DNA of 64,000 nucleotides from Brevibacillus centrosporus (GTDB taxonomy: Bacteria > Bacillota > Bacilli > Brevibacillales > Brevibacillaceae): positions 1-64,000 of the forward strand of contig NZ_RHHP01000045.1 in the NCBI RefSeq assembly GCF_003710815.1, given 5' to 3'. The notes beneath the pieces were generated by a model that ran no database searches, had not been told where the DNA came from, and was given only the letters and a program-made list of their open reading frames with translations. Both the position numbers and the translations under genes were made by a program. Positions 37,680 to 46,642 of the stretch are shown here, in pieces (within the stretch, counting starts at the first letter, position 1; each line of letters starts with the position of its first letter).

Positions 37680-39728
37680 TTAGGGCAGGGCCTGTGAAAA
37701 GATCCGTTTGACTTTGGAGTCCAGCACATGACTGCCCCCGCGCCCGCGGACATCCTCTACCATCATCACGAGCAGGAGTCTGGAATCATCGACATTGATG
37801 GCTGCGTACCAGCCATTTTCACGCCCAAGCTCGCCCTTCTTTTGCTTGAGCTCAGCTGTACCTGTCTTCCCCGCAAGCTGATGACCAAAGACACGCGCTC
37901 CTCTCCCCGTTCCCCGCGGATCCTCCATGACTTGCAGCAAATCCTGCCCAATGATCTGAGCACTTTCTTTCGTCATGACGTTCTGCTTCCAGAATGGCTC
38001 ATGCTGCTCCCCCTGGATTAACGAAGGATACACCATGCTTCCATCGTTTACGTAGGCGCTGTATACCAAGGCGAGATGCAACGGGGTCATCGTCACTTCC
38101 CCTTGACCGTAGCCTGAATCCGCCAGTTGAATCTCGTTTCTCATTTCTGCGTTCGTCAGCTTGGATTTTTCCACAGGAAACGGGATCGGGATCGCCTCCC
38201 CAAAGCCAAATTCGGTTGCCTGCTGCAAAAAGGGCTCCTCGCCGATCGCCAGTGCCGTCTGCGCAAAATAGATATTATCGGAATAGACGAGTGCTTTTCG
38301 CAGATTGACCGGAGATTTGTAGTCACTGACACGCGTAACTTCGTAATTCCCCCACGATGAATCCTTTTGCCAGTGCAGCCCTGTGATGCTTCTCTCCGCT
38401 TGCGTCGTGATCGCACCGGTGTCGAGGCCAATCGCTCCCGTAATCGGTTTAAACGTCGAGCCAGGCGCATAGCCGTGTGCAAAACGGTTGAGCAGTGGCT
38501 TTTGTGGATCAGTATTCAGCTTGTTCCACTGCGTCGTCGACATGCCGAGAATAAAATCGTTCGGATCATAAGCTGGCGTACTGACCAGCGCGAGAATATC
38601 CCCCGTCTTGGGATGAATCGCTGCAGTTGTACCTGCCTCCTGCTTGATCTGTTCGTAAATCTCTTTTTGGAGCTCGGCATCAATAGTAAGCTTCACGGTC
38701 TCCCCGTTTTTTGCGGGCTTTTCCCCAATGAGCTTTTTCTCGATTCCTTCTGCATTCAAAATCGAGATTCGCCCACCTACAGACCCTCTCAAACGCTCCT
38801 CATAGATTTGCTCCAGCCCTACCTTGCCGATTCGGTCAGAGGATATATAGCCTTGTTCTTTTCGTTTCTCTAGTTCCTCGGCACTGATCGCGCCTGTATA
38901 GCCGATCAGATGTGCCATTGCTTCCTTGTATGGGTAGTACCTCACTTGCTTCTTTCTGAGGACAATCCCTTTGGTGTCCGGCAGCTGAAAGAGTCGTGTA
39001 TCGTCCTGCACCAGTGTCGCAATCCGGATAAAGGTACTCTTCGCGGCAGAGCTTCCCTTCAAAAAGTCAGCTAATTCTTCTGAGGAAAGCTGCAGGATGT
39101 CGCCTACCTGACTTTGACCGGCTTGTGGCAGCTCGCTCCATTCGCTAGGATCTACGCCTACTTCCACAACGACGCGATTGGTTGCCAGTGGTCGACCTGC
39201 ACGATCCACGATTTCACCGCGCTTGGGTGCCACCGTAGAAGCTCGCACTTTGTCTCCATTCTGCATGTCCGGCAGCAGGAAAGACGGATTCCACATGACG
39301 TACCAGCCTTCCTCACTGTTTTGCTGCTCCTTCACCAAGGTCGCTTTCCCTGTGAAGGCGATTGGGTCTACAAATGTCTCCATGCTGAAACGATAGTGCA
39401 GCTTGATGGTCCCATCATCATCTGGCTCTAGTGGACCGTTGTACAAGGGCTCAACCGTGACGTGACTCGCCTCGATCCCCTCATAAATATTTTGATAGCG
39501 CAAGATAAACTGCTCTTTTGTCATTTGCTGTTTGGTCTTTGCCGAAAGCTGTTCGTACATCTCCGCAAACTCTCCGTTTTGCCAGTGAGCGGTGTACGCA
39601 GAAAACATCTCTTTTGCCTTTTCTCCCTCTCGCTGGGGGCTGTCCTGCCACAGGCTCCAATAGACTACGCCAAATCCCGCCAAGACGACCACGAAGACCG
39701 TCCAAAACCATATCCATGTCTTTCGCAC
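37680..39728 (-). CDS. class B penicillin-binding protein with MecA_N domain (PbpC/PBP2a type)
   Basis: A 682-residue peptidoglycan transpeptidase. I choose GTG 39728: AAGGGAG lies 9 nt upstream, whereas ATG 39749 is inside the ribosome-site region and has none of its own. TM anchor 5-25; NTF2-like MecA_N domain about 30-150; dimerisation domain about 160-320; transpeptidase from about 350 with SxxK (Ser424, STFK), SxN (Ser483, SDN) and KTG near 625. This domain order matches PBP3/PbpC of Bacillus and PBP2a of staphylococci, which often have low beta-lactam affinity. A single-gene unit with its own terminator. Confidence 0.92.
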   Translation of the reverse strand: MRKTWIWFWTVFVVVLAGFGVVYWSLWQDSPQREGEKAKEMFSAYTAHWQNGEFAEMYEQLSAKTKQQMTKEQFILRYQNIYEGIEASHVTVEPLYNGPLEPDDDGTIKLHYRFSMETFVDPIAFTGKATLVKEQQNSEEGWYVMWNPSFLLPDMQNGDKVRASTVAPKRGEIVDRAGRPLATNRVVVEVGVDPSEWSELPQAGQSQVGDILQLSSEELADFLKGSSAAKSTFIRIATLVQDDTRLFQLPDTKGIVLRKKQVRYYPYKEAMAHLIGYTGAISAEELEKRKEQGYISSDRIGKVGLEQIYEERLRGSVGGRISILNAEGIEKKLIGEKPAKNGETVKLTIDAELQKEIYEQIKQEAGTTAAIHPKTGDILALVSTPAYDPNDFILGMSTTQWNKLNTDPQKPLLNRFAHGYAPGSTFKPITGAIGLDTGAITTQAERSITGLHWQKDSSWGNYEVTRVSDYKSPVNLRKALVYSDNIYFAQTALAIGEEPFLQQATEFGFGEAIPIPFPVEKSKLTNAEMRNEIQLADSGYGQGEVTMTPLHLALVYSAYVNDGSMVYPSLIQGEQHEPFWKQNVMTKESAQIIGQDLLQVMEDPRGTGRGARVFGHQLAGKTGTAELKQKKGELGRENGWYAAINVDDSRLLLVMMVEDVRGRGGSHVLDSKVKRIFSQALP

Positions 39729-39771
39729 CAGGATCTTCTCCCTTCCCATTCCCCAAGATAATATAGAGGCA

Positions 39772-40020
39772 TTGGAAAATATATGGAGAAATCCTCATGC
39801 ACCCATAAAAGCAGGATCACAGAGATATGATATGATGTTGAATATTCAGATTATAAAGGGCGCTTGGAGGAAGATAGTTTTGGGCCAGGACATTCAGGGT
39901 ATTTTGCAATCGCTGGCTGCCTTGCTCACCTCGCATGGCGTGCTGATCGTGCAAACGCTGCATCCTTTTTCCGCTATGCTTCCAGAGAATAAGGGCTCGT
40001 TCGTTCTGCTACGCACGAAA
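39772..40020 (+). pseudogene. fragment of a class I SAM-dependent methyltransferase
   Basis: An open plus-strand frame reads DIQGILQSLAALLTSHGVLI then VQTLHPFSA, matching the late Rossmann strand of SAM methyltransferases (pattern L..LLKPGGxLVIQTLHPWS). The SAM-binding motif I and the C-terminal part are absent, and the frame runs on into the terminator of the neighbouring gene. I read it as a deletion remnant of about 45 recognisable codons. Confidence 0.4.
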
Positions 40021-40045
40021 AAGGAGGCTCATCCTCAGCCTCCTT
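40021..40045 (-). terminator. terminator overlapping the end of the FHA regulator gene
   Basis: AAGGAGGCT and AGCCTCCTT form a perfect 9-bp stem with a 7-nt loop and a T5 run on the minus strand. The stop codon and last Gly codons of the FHA gene lie inside the stem, so the hairpin is partly coding. Confidence 0.8.
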
Positions 40046-40733
40046 CTTCCATTTCCCACATATAACCGTAGCGAGGAATGGTCGTGACGTTTTCGCCGTA
40101 ACGCCCCAATCGCTTGCGGAGCCGGTAGACCAGCGCATTGATTTCAGCCTTGCCCACATCGGGAATCGTTTTGTCCGAGCCCGCCAATCTTTCCGGCCAG
40201 ATCAGCACCATGATTTCCTCGTAGCTTACTGCCTGATTGGCCCTTTGGTACAAAAGCATCAACAGATCCATATCTTTTCCTGTCAGATGAAGCCGTTTTC
40301 CATCCAGACGAATTTCCCGTCGCTCCAGATTAATCAGCAGCCCCGGCAATTCGGATGCCGCTTGCATCATGGGCAACGACAGCTCGCGAGTCGCATCCAA
40401 TTCGCTTCCTTCCGCGAAAAAGGTCAGCTCAACAGCTCCCTTCGCCAGACTGATATGATCCCCATGCCGCAGCAGCTGCGGCGTATCGTAAACGTCCACT
40501 CCATTGACTTGTGTACCATGCTTGCTTTGCAAATCCGTAATGGCGTACAGCTCACCCATCTTTTGCAACAAGGCATGCTTTCGGGATACGTACAAGCTGG
40601 AGAAAGCGATGTCTGGCTGAAATTGCGTCCCGCGGCGTCCAATCGTGTAAGCGTCCTTGGACAAGAACTTTCGCTTGTGCAGCTGGTCAGGATCGCCTTT
40701 TTTAATCAGTATATAGGCACTGTCGTCCAACAA
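40035..40733 (-). CDS. FHA domain fused to a winged-helix (OmpR-type) DNA-binding domain
   Basis: A 232-residue protein. Residues about 28-105 are an FHA domain (YTIGRRGTQFQPDIAF, SSLYVSRKHALL, SKHGTQVNG), a phosphothreonine-binding fold; residues about 130-228 are a trans_reg_C winged helix (LTGKDMDLLMLLYQRANQAVSYEEIMVLIWPE, VYRLRKRLGRYG, TIPRYGYMW). There is no receiver domain, so control is likely by Ser/Thr phosphorylation of itself or of a partner. It starts at TTG 40733 with GAGGTG upstream. The order FHA then HTH is the reverse of mycobacterial EmbR. An inverted site pair lies just upstream of the gene. Confidence 0.85.
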   Translation of the reverse strand: MLDDSAYILIKKGDPDQLHKRKFLSKDAYTIGRRGTQFQPDIAFSSLYVSRKHALLQKMGELYAITDLQSKHGTQVNGVDVYDTPQLLRHGDHISLAKGAVELTFFAEGSELDATRELSLPMMQAASELPGLLINLERREIRLDGKRLHLTGKDMDLLMLLYQRANQAVSYEEIMVLIWPERLAGSDKTIPDVGKAEINALVYRLRKRLGRYGENVTTIPRYGYMWEMEEGG

Positions 40734-40757
40734 CGTGCATCACCTCAAAAAACGAGT

Positions 40758-40846
40758 TGGCAAACTTACATTCTCTTATTTATATACCTCTACCGCCAGA
40801 TTTGTCTATTCTATCATAATCACCTGGTAGGATTGTAGGTTTGCCA
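40758..40846. promoter_or_regulatory. inverted pair of 13-bp sites upstream of the FHA regulator
   Basis: TGGCAAACTTACA (40758-40770) and TGTAGGTTTGCCA (40834-40846) are inverted copies with one mismatch, 76 bp apart centre to centre. They lie in the leader and promoter region of the FHA-HTH gene. They may be operators for autoregulation by a winged-helix dimer; a long-range RNA stem is the alternative. Confidence 0.5.
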
Positions 40847-40879
40847 GTTCTCCTGAGCAACAAGCCTTTTCCATGCAAA

Positions 40880-40912
40880 AACTCCCGTCGATGACAGGCA
40901 CCGCGGGAGCTT
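40880..40912 (-). terminator. terminator of the opp-hydrolase transcript
   Basis: A CTCCCG/CGGGAG stem, extended by AAAG/TTTT-side pairs, with a TTTTTGC run on the minus strand, 17 nt beyond the hydrolase stop. Confidence 0.7.
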
Positions 40913-40928
40913 TGAAACTTTCCTTATC

Positions 40929-41813
40929 CTACACGATTCTTCTTTGAACAAAATCCAGCACCGTCGCTACATAGTGGGCATGCTCGTCTTTGATGACGCT
41001 ATGACTGCTGTTCTCAAAGATGACCAGTTCGCTTTCCGGTATCAGACTTGCGATTTCCTCCGAGTCCTCCACAGGGGTAATCCAGTCGTGTCTAGCCCCC
41101 ATGACGAGTGTTGGCACGTGAATGGTAGAGAGCTTGTCGCGCTGATCAAAGGTCTTTAGGAATCCGCCGAACCCTTCATTCAATGCCTCGAAGCAGCGGT
41201 TGGAACGCGCACGTGCATCCATCGCCGCTTTTCTCTCCTCTTCACTCGGATCAGCGTTGTGTGTCACCGAGTACATCGGCGCCATCAATTCATAAAACTT
41301 GGAAAGCTGCTCCTGAGACGAAAATGCCCCCTCCCACAATACCTGGGCGATTGCTTTCATCTCTTCTGTGCCCTTCTGCTCCACTATTTTTTGGGCCTTA
41401 TGCAAAAACTCGTAGCTGGGCGAGGTCGTCAAAAGCAGCAGCCCTGCCACATTGTCCGGGTAGCGCAAAGCATATGTCTGGGCAACCATCCCCCCATAGG
41501 AATGTCCATGCAGGATGATTTTGTCCAATCCCAGATGCTTGCGCAGTGCTTCAATATCCTCCACGTTGTTTTCGAGTGAGTACGACTCCTGCGGTCCTTT
41601 TGCAGAACGTCCGCTCCCCCGGTTGTCGATATAAATGAGCTGCATCTTTTCCGCCAGCGGAGTCAAGCCTGGCTTGTAGCCCGTGTGATCCCCTCCCGGC
41701 CCCCCGTGAAGGACAAAGCACACCGGTTTCTGGCGCAAGACCGGCCCATCCGGTACCCATCCCATTCCTTCTACATCAAAGAAAATTCGCGTTCCGTTGA
41801 TATTTGCATACAT
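40929..41813 (-). CDS. proline iminopeptidase-like alpha/beta hydrolase
   Basis: A 294-residue alpha/beta hydrolase of the peptidase S33 type. HGGPGGDH (residues 36-43) is the oxyanion signature of proline iminopeptidases; YIDNRGSGRS follows, the nucleophile is Ser105 in GHSYGG, Asp lies in MGARHDWITP and His in SSHSVIKDE. The gene follows the oligopeptide transporter ATPase by 20 nt on the same strand, which fits the trimming of imported proline-containing peptides. Amide hydrolases of the same fold cannot be excluded. Confidence 0.85.
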   Translation of the reverse strand: MYANINGTRIFFDVEGMGWVPDGPVLRQKPVCFVLHGGPGGDHTGYKPGLTPLAEKMQLIYIDNRGSGRSAKGPQESYSLENNVEDIEALRKHLGLDKIILHGHSYGGMVAQTYALRYPDNVAGLLLLTTSPSYEFLHKAQKIVEQKGTEEMKAIAQVLWEGAFSSQEQLSKFYELMAPMYSVTHNADPSEEERKAAMDARARSNRCFEALNEGFGGFLKTFDQRDKLSTIHVPTLVMGARHDWITPVEDSEEIASLIPESELVIFENSSHSVIKDEHAHYVATVLDFVQRRIV

Positions 41814-41833
41814 GCGCTACATCTCCTCGCTTC

Positions 41834-42793
41834 TTATGAGTACAGATGGCATTTGACCATTTGTCCGAGTACGTATGTTTCCTTCGGTACTTCTGTCCTG
41901 CAAATATCCATGCACGATTGACAGCGGGGATGAAAGCGGCATCCCTTTGGCGGGCTCGCAGGAGAAGGCAGATCTCCCTGCAAAATGATGCGTTCTTTCT
42001 GTTCATCCGGGTCCGAGATCGGGATGGCGGAAATCAGCGCTTTCGTATACGGATGAAGTGGATTTTGGAACAGCTCTGCCTTGCTCCCAAGCTCGACAAT
42101 CTCTCCCAAATACATCACGGCCACCCTGTCCGATATGTGCTCAACTACTCCCAAATCGTGGGATATGAAAATATACGTCATGCCGAACTGTTCCTGAAGG
42201 TCCTGCAGAAGATTCAAAATTTGTGACTGAATGGACACGTCCAGAGCTGACACAGGTTCGTCCGCCACAATCAGCTGGGGACGCAGCATCAGCGCTCTAG
42301 CGATTCCGATCCGCTGCCGCTGTCCCCCTGAAAATTGATGGGGATAGCGATCCAAATGGGATGGGTTCAAGCCTACGATATGTATCGTCTCTTCAATTAA
42401 TGCTGCCCGCCGCGTCTTCGGGACCTTTTGCGCGATCAGCGGCTCCTCCAGGATACGGCGAATCGTCAGCTTGGGATTTAACGTAGCAAAAGGGTCTTGG
42501 AACACCATCTGCAGCTGGCTCCGCATCGCCCGCATTTCTTTTCCCGCCAGCTTCGTCAAATCTTTTCCCCGATACCAGATTTCACCTGACGTTGGCTCCA
42601 GCAATCTCAGCAGGCAGCGGCCCGTCGTCGATTTTCCGCAGCCCGATTCCCCCACAATACTCAACGTCTCTCCCTCATGAACAGTCAGATTGATTCCATT
42701 TACTGCCTGTACATATTCCGTCGGTTGAAACCAGCCGCTTTTTGCAGCGAAATGCTTTTTCAATCCTTTTACTTCCAGAATCGGTTTCGTCAC
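41834..42793 (-). CDS. oligopeptide ABC transporter ATP-binding protein (OppF/DppF type)
   Basis: A 319-residue ATPase. Walker A GESGCGKST, signature FSGGQRQRIGIARAL, Walker B LIVADEPVSALDVS and the C-terminal CxxHPRCQSCMD-type cysteine region (GCRFHPRCQSCMDICRTE) of OppD/OppF proteins, which may hold an iron-sulfur cluster, are present. Its ATG overlaps the stop of the OppD-type gene by 4 nt. It works as a heterodimer with that protein to power peptide import. Confidence 0.93.
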   Translation of the reverse strand: MTKPILEVKGLKKHFAAKSGWFQPTEYVQAVNGINLTVHEGETLSIVGESGCGKSTTGRCLLRLLEPTSGEIWYRGKDLTKLAGKEMRAMRSQLQMVFQDPFATLNPKLTIRRILEEPLIAQKVPKTRRAALIEETIHIVGLNPSHLDRYPHQFSGGQRQRIGIARALMLRPQLIVADEPVSALDVSIQSQILNLLQDLQEQFGMTYIFISHDLGVVEHISDRVAVMYLGEIVELGSKAELFQNPLHPYTKALISAIPISDPDEQKERIILQGDLPSPASPPKGCRFHPRCQSCMDICRTEVPKETYVLGQMVKCHLYS

Positions 42794-43794
42794 GGGATGC
42801 TCCTCCCCTCTGCCGGCACAAGGTCATCATGCAGCCAGCATCTGCAAAAAGAACCATCCTGCAAGGTAGAAAGGGCAGGACTCTCTTCGTGGCAGATTGG
42901 CATCGCCTCCGTGCATCTTGCAGCAAAACGACATCCCGTCGGCCATTCACCCGGTGAAGGGACATTTCCCGAGATGGCATACAGCCGTTTTTCTCCCCGA
43001 GAGTGATGGGGTACTGAACGGATCAGTCCTTTGGTGTAGGGATGCTTTGGATGGCGCAGCAGCGTTCGGACATCCGCCGACTCGATGACTTGACCTGCGT
43101 ACATGACCAGCACGCGATCGCACATTTCCGCGATTACGCCAAGGTCATGGGTAATCAGCATCACAGACATCCCTGTTTCCTTGCGCATCTCACGGATCAG
43201 CCCCAGCATCTGGGCCTGAATCGTCACGTCGAGGGCCGTCGTAGGTTCATCGGCGATAAGAAGCTGAGGACGGCAAGCCATCGCCATGGCGATCATGACA
43301 CGCTGCCTCATTCCGCCAGATAAACGGTGCGGGTACTCGCCGTAAATCTCTTGGGCGCGTGGAATTCCCACTTGGGCAATCAGCTCAATGACACGACGCT
43401 TTCGCTCCTCTTGTCCGAGAGAGGTATGCAGCTTCAGCACTTCTCCGATTTGTCTGCCGATGGTCAGCACCGGATTGAGAGAAGTCATCGGTTCCTGAAA
43501 AATCATCGCCAGCCGATTGCCGCGAATCGTCCGCATCTCTTTCTCTTCCAACTCCAAAATATCTTTTCCTTCAAACAGGACACTGCCTGCGACCACTTTA
43601 CCGCTTTTGCCCAAAAGCCTCATGATCGACAAGGAGGTGACGCTTTTCCCACAGCCAGACTCCCCAACAATGCCCAGCGTCTCACCTTTTTGCACCGAAA
43701 AGTCCACCTGATCCACGACTGTAACCGCTTTTTTGCGGGCGGAAAATTGGGTGGTCAAGCCCTTTACCTCCAGTACGGGCGGTTGGCGTTTCAT
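42790..43794 (-). CDS. oligopeptide ABC transporter ATP-binding protein (OppD/DppD type)
   Basis: A 334-residue ATPase with Walker A GESGCGKSVTS, signature LSGGMRQRVMIAMAM, Walker B LLIADEPTTALDVT and the GCRFAARCTEAMPIC cysteine region. First gene of the downstream half of the opp cluster; it is separated from the permease genes by an oppositely oriented LysR gene, so it needs its own promoter in 43795-43890 or readthrough past the LysR gene. Confidence 0.93.
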   Translation of the reverse strand: MKRQPPVLEVKGLTTQFSARKKAVTVVDQVDFSVQKGETLGIVGESGCGKSVTSLSIMRLLGKSGKVVAGSVLFEGKDILELEEKEMRTIRGNRLAMIFQEPMTSLNPVLTIGRQIGEVLKLHTSLGQEERKRRVIELIAQVGIPRAQEIYGEYPHRLSGGMRQRVMIAMAMACRPQLLIADEPTTALDVTIQAQMLGLIREMRKETGMSVMLITHDLGVIAEMCDRVLVMYAGQVIESADVRTLLRHPKHPYTKGLIRSVPHHSRGEKRLYAISGNVPSPGEWPTGCRFAARCTEAMPICHEESPALSTLQDGSFCRCWLHDDLVPAEGRSIP

Positions 43795-43862
43795 TTGGCA
43801 CCTCCAATCCGCAAGTTCGCTTGCTTTTTTGTGTTATACTTCTGCTCATATCAATAAGTAGT

Positions 43863-43877
43863 AATATTCTGAAAGGT
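43863..43877. promoter_or_regulatory. CodY-like box between oppD and lysR
   Basis: AATATTCTGAAAGGT matches the CodY consensus AATTTTCWGAAAATT at 12 of 15 positions. It covers the ribosome site of the LysR gene and lies in the divergent oppD promoter region. CodY control of peptide transport is well known in Bacillus and Lactococcus; here it is inferred from the motif. Confidence 0.35.
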
Positions 43878-43887
43878 TGTGGTTGCG

Positions 43888-44796
43888 ATGAATCTCGATA
43901 ATATTGAGGCGTTCTTGTATGCGTTTCAGCTCGGTAGCTTCAACAAGGCAGCAGAAGCGCTCTACTTGACTCAGCCGTCTATCACCGCCAGAATTCAGTC
44001 CCTGGAGAGAGAATTGGAAGGCCCTCTCTTTCACCGCGACGGCAAGCAGATCGCTTTGACAGAGCGTGGCAAGCAATTTCTACCGTACGCGCAAAAAATT
44101 TTGCATGCCTATCAAGAGATTTCCTCTACGCTGCGCGAGAAGCCTTTGGCGGAAAAAAGCCTGACCATCGGCTGCACCCTGCTGATGTCTACGCATATTC
44201 TCCCGGAAATTCTCCCGATCTATCGCAGGAAATACCCAGGAGTCAACATCCGGATTCTCGTTGGGTCCTCCGACTATATCATGGACAAGGTATTGAAGAA
44301 GGAGGCCGACTTTGGACTGGTACGGACGGTGTCGCATCCCCTGATCGAATCGTTTCACTTGCACACCGATACACTCCATCTGGTCGTGCCGCCGCATCAT
44401 CCGTTTCGGGAGATACCTCCCTCAAAGCTGACCTGGGACAAGGTGGGCAAAGAACCGCACATTCTTCTCGCTCACGGCACGATAGAGTGGCTCTTGGTCC
44501 AGCGCCACTATCATCGAAACCAGATCAATCCCCATATCATGATGGAAGTAGACAATTTTGAAGCAGCGAAAAAAATGGTCATGCGCGGAGTCGGCATCAG
44601 CTTTTTACCGGAGCTCTGTATAGCGGAGGAGCTGTCCAACAACCTTCTCTATGAAATTTCGCCACAGCCAAGTGCTCAGCTCACGCGCAAGATTGATATC
44701 ATCTTTTTACGAGATGGCAATCGCGATCTGGTCGAATTTTTCATCCATGCCGTCAAGGCTTTGGAACGGAAAACACTCCTCGCCAAAACGTTCTAA
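43888..44796 (+). CDS. LysR-family transcriptional regulator
   Basis: A 302-residue LysR regulator. The HTH (LDNIEAFLYAFQLGSFNKAAEALYLTQPSITARIQSLERELEGPLFHR) is complete and is followed by a normal periplasmic-binding-like effector domain from about 90. The start is placed at ATG 43888, 10 nt after AAAGG; a GTG 9 nt further up is possible. It is the only plus-strand gene in the opp cluster, sits between the permease and ATPase genes, and its stop overlaps the OppC-type stop by 4 nt tail to tail. It may control the divergent ATPase-hydrolase genes. Confidence 0.92.
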   Translation: MNLDNIEAFLYAFQLGSFNKAAEALYLTQPSITARIQSLERELEGPLFHRDGKQIALTERGKQFLPYAQKILHAYQEISSTLREKPLAEKSLTIGCTLLMSTHILPEILPIYRRKYPGVNIRILVGSSDYIMDKVLKKEADFGLVRTVSHPLIESFHLHTDTLHLVVPPHHPFREIPPSKLTWDKVGKEPHILLAHGTIEWLLVQRHYHRNQINPHIMMEVDNFEAAKKMVMRGVGISFLPELCIAEELSNNLLYEISPQPSAQLTRKIDIIFLRDGNRDLVEFFIHAVKALERKTLLAKTF

Positions 44797-45707
44797 GCTG
44801 ATTTCGGGTCAAAGATATCGCGCAAGGCATCTCCTAAAATATTTACCGTAAACACAACGATCGTGATCGAAATTCCTGGAAAGGTCGCCAGCCACCAGGC
44901 ATCGTGAATATATTCCTTGCCTTCGCTGAGCATCGTTCCCCATTCAGGAGTTGGCGGCTGTGCACCCAGACCGATAAAGCTTAGAGCGGCTGTATCCAGG
45001 ATCGCGATGCCAATCTGCAGCGTGGTGTACACGAGCAAAGGACTCATGATATTCGGCATGATCTGAAAGAGCAAGATGCGAGCATGAGAGGTTCCCACTG
45101 CTCGGCTCGCCTCCACATATCCCGAGGATTTGACTGACAAGGTGGCACCTCGCGTCAGCCTGGCGTACTTGGGAATCCCCGCGATCCCTACTGCAATCAT
45201 CGCATTCGTCAAGCTCGGACCGAGGATTGCCACAATCGCCATTGCCATGATGATGTTCGGGATGGCGAGCAAAATATCCATGATTCGCATCAAGACCTGG
45301 TCGACGATGCCGCCGACGAAGCCACTCGTCACGCCGATAAAGGTCCCGGTAATAAAGGTGATGGATACGGCCATGACGGCCACCATCAGCGTGACCCTTG
45401 CTCCGTGCAGAAGTCTGGATAAAACATCTCTGCCAATGGAATCCGTCCCCAGCATATGCTCTGCCGAAGGTCCTGTAAGCAAGTCCTCATAGAACGGTTG
45501 GGTCGGGTCGTGCGGAGCGAGCCACGGCCCGGCTATTCCTACAGCGATCACCACCAGCAGGATTCCTAAGCTGTATCGGGCCTTCGGATTGCGCCACAGC
45601 TTTTCCAGAAAGCTGTCCTCCCGAATCCACGTCATCCTGCTGGTTCCTTTTTGCGAAGGGACCGGCGGAGGGGCTGGCAGAACTGGATTGGCTTGATTCA
45701 TGGTCAT
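44793..45707 (-). CDS. oligopeptide ABC transporter permease (OppC/DppC type)
   Basis: A 304-residue permease: extended N-terminus, TM near 40-60, then the five-helix binding-protein-dependent transport core with the EAA loop EASRAVGTSHARILLFQIMPNI. LGTDSIGRDVLSRLLHGARVTL is the hallmark of DppC/OppC proteins. The ATG overlaps the OppB-type stop (ATGA). It forms the channel with OppB. The stop codon overlaps that of the opposite LysR gene. Confidence 0.93.
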   Translation of the reverse strand: MTMNQANPVLPAPPPVPSQKGTSRMTWIREDSFLEKLWRNPKARYSLGILLVVIAVGIAGPWLAPHDPTQPFYEDLLTGPSAEHMLGTDSIGRDVLSRLLHGARVTLMVAVMAVSITFITGTFIGVTSGFVGGIVDQVLMRIMDILLAIPNIIMAMAIVAILGPSLTNAMIAVGIAGIPKYARLTRGATLSVKSSGYVEASRAVGTSHARILLFQIMPNIMSPLLVYTTLQIGIAILDTAALSFIGLGAQPPTPEWGTMLSEGKEYIHDAWWLATFPGISITIVVFTVNILGDALRDIFDPKSA

Positions 45708-46642
45708 GTTCCCTCCTTGAGCTTTCCGACCTCGATCCGCGGATCAATGACGCTGTATAAAACGTCGACCAACACGTTGATCAGGACAAAAATCACCCCG
45801 ATGAACAAAATGATTCCTTGGACGAGGGGAAAATCACGCGACGCAATGGCACTGATCGCCAGCGACCCAAGTCCAGGCCAGTCAAATACCCGCTCAATGA
45901 TGACGGTACCTCCCAAGAGCGAAGCAATCTGCAAGCCCACGATCGTCACAACTGGAATCATGGCATTGCGAAAAGCGTGAACGAACAGTACCGCACTCTC
46001 CCCCAGCCCTTTTGCTCTCGCCGTACGAATGTAATCAAACGTGAGCACTTCTACCATTCCGGCTCTCGTCAATCTACTGATCACCGTAGAAGCCAATACA
46101 CCGAGCGTAACTGCTGGTAAAACAAGATCCATGAAGCCAGTTCCGCCTGCAATGGGGAACCACCCTAGCTTCACGGTAAAAAACATGATCAATAAAATTC
46201 CCAACCAAAAGCTAGGGATAGAAACTCCGAGCGTAGCCAGGCTCATCGCAGAAAAATCGAGCAGGGTGTCTTTAAATCTGGCCGCGAGAATACCCATCGT
46301 AATGCCGATGAATATCGCGATCAGCATCCCGCTCGCTGCCAGCTTGACGGTGGCGGGAAAGCGCTCTATGATTTCCGTCAGGACGGGGCGTCCTGTCTTG
46401 AAGGACGTCCCCAAATCCCCTTGGACTACATGAGAAAGGTATTGAAAATACTGCGTCAACAGCGGCTGATTCAATCCTAGCTGCTCTCGGAGGGCTTGAA
46501 CCTGCTCCGCCGTCGCATTTTCCCCCAGCATGATGCGAATCGGATCACCCGGGATCAAATGGATCAAGGCAAAGGAAAAGATCGAGATCCCCAAAAGCAC
46601 AATCAATCCGGAGCCCAAGCGCTGTAATAGAAACTGTTTCAT
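45704..46642 (-). CDS. oligopeptide ABC transporter permease (OppB/DppB type)
   Basis: A 312-residue permease with six membrane spans. IFSFALIHLIPGDPIRIMLGENAT at the N-terminus, the EAA loop IRTARAKGLGESAVLFVHAFRNAMIPVVT and FDWPGLGSLAISAIASRDFPLVQG are OppB/DppB signatures (also found in nickel and glutathione importers). ATG 46642 shares one base with the stop of the binding-protein gene. Confidence 0.93.
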   Translation of the reverse strand: MKQFLLQRLGSGLIVLLGISIFSFALIHLIPGDPIRIMLGENATAEQVQALREQLGLNQPLLTQYFQYLSHVVQGDLGTSFKTGRPVLTEIIERFPATVKLAASGMLIAIFIGITMGILAARFKDTLLDFSAMSLATLGVSIPSFWLGILLIMFFTVKLGWFPIAGGTGFMDLVLPAVTLGVLASTVISRLTRAGMVEVLTFDYIRTARAKGLGESAVLFVHAFRNAMIPVVTIVGLQIASLLGGTVIIERVFDWPGLGSLAISAIASRDFPLVQGIILFIGVIFVLINVLVDVLYSVIDPRIEVGKLKEGT

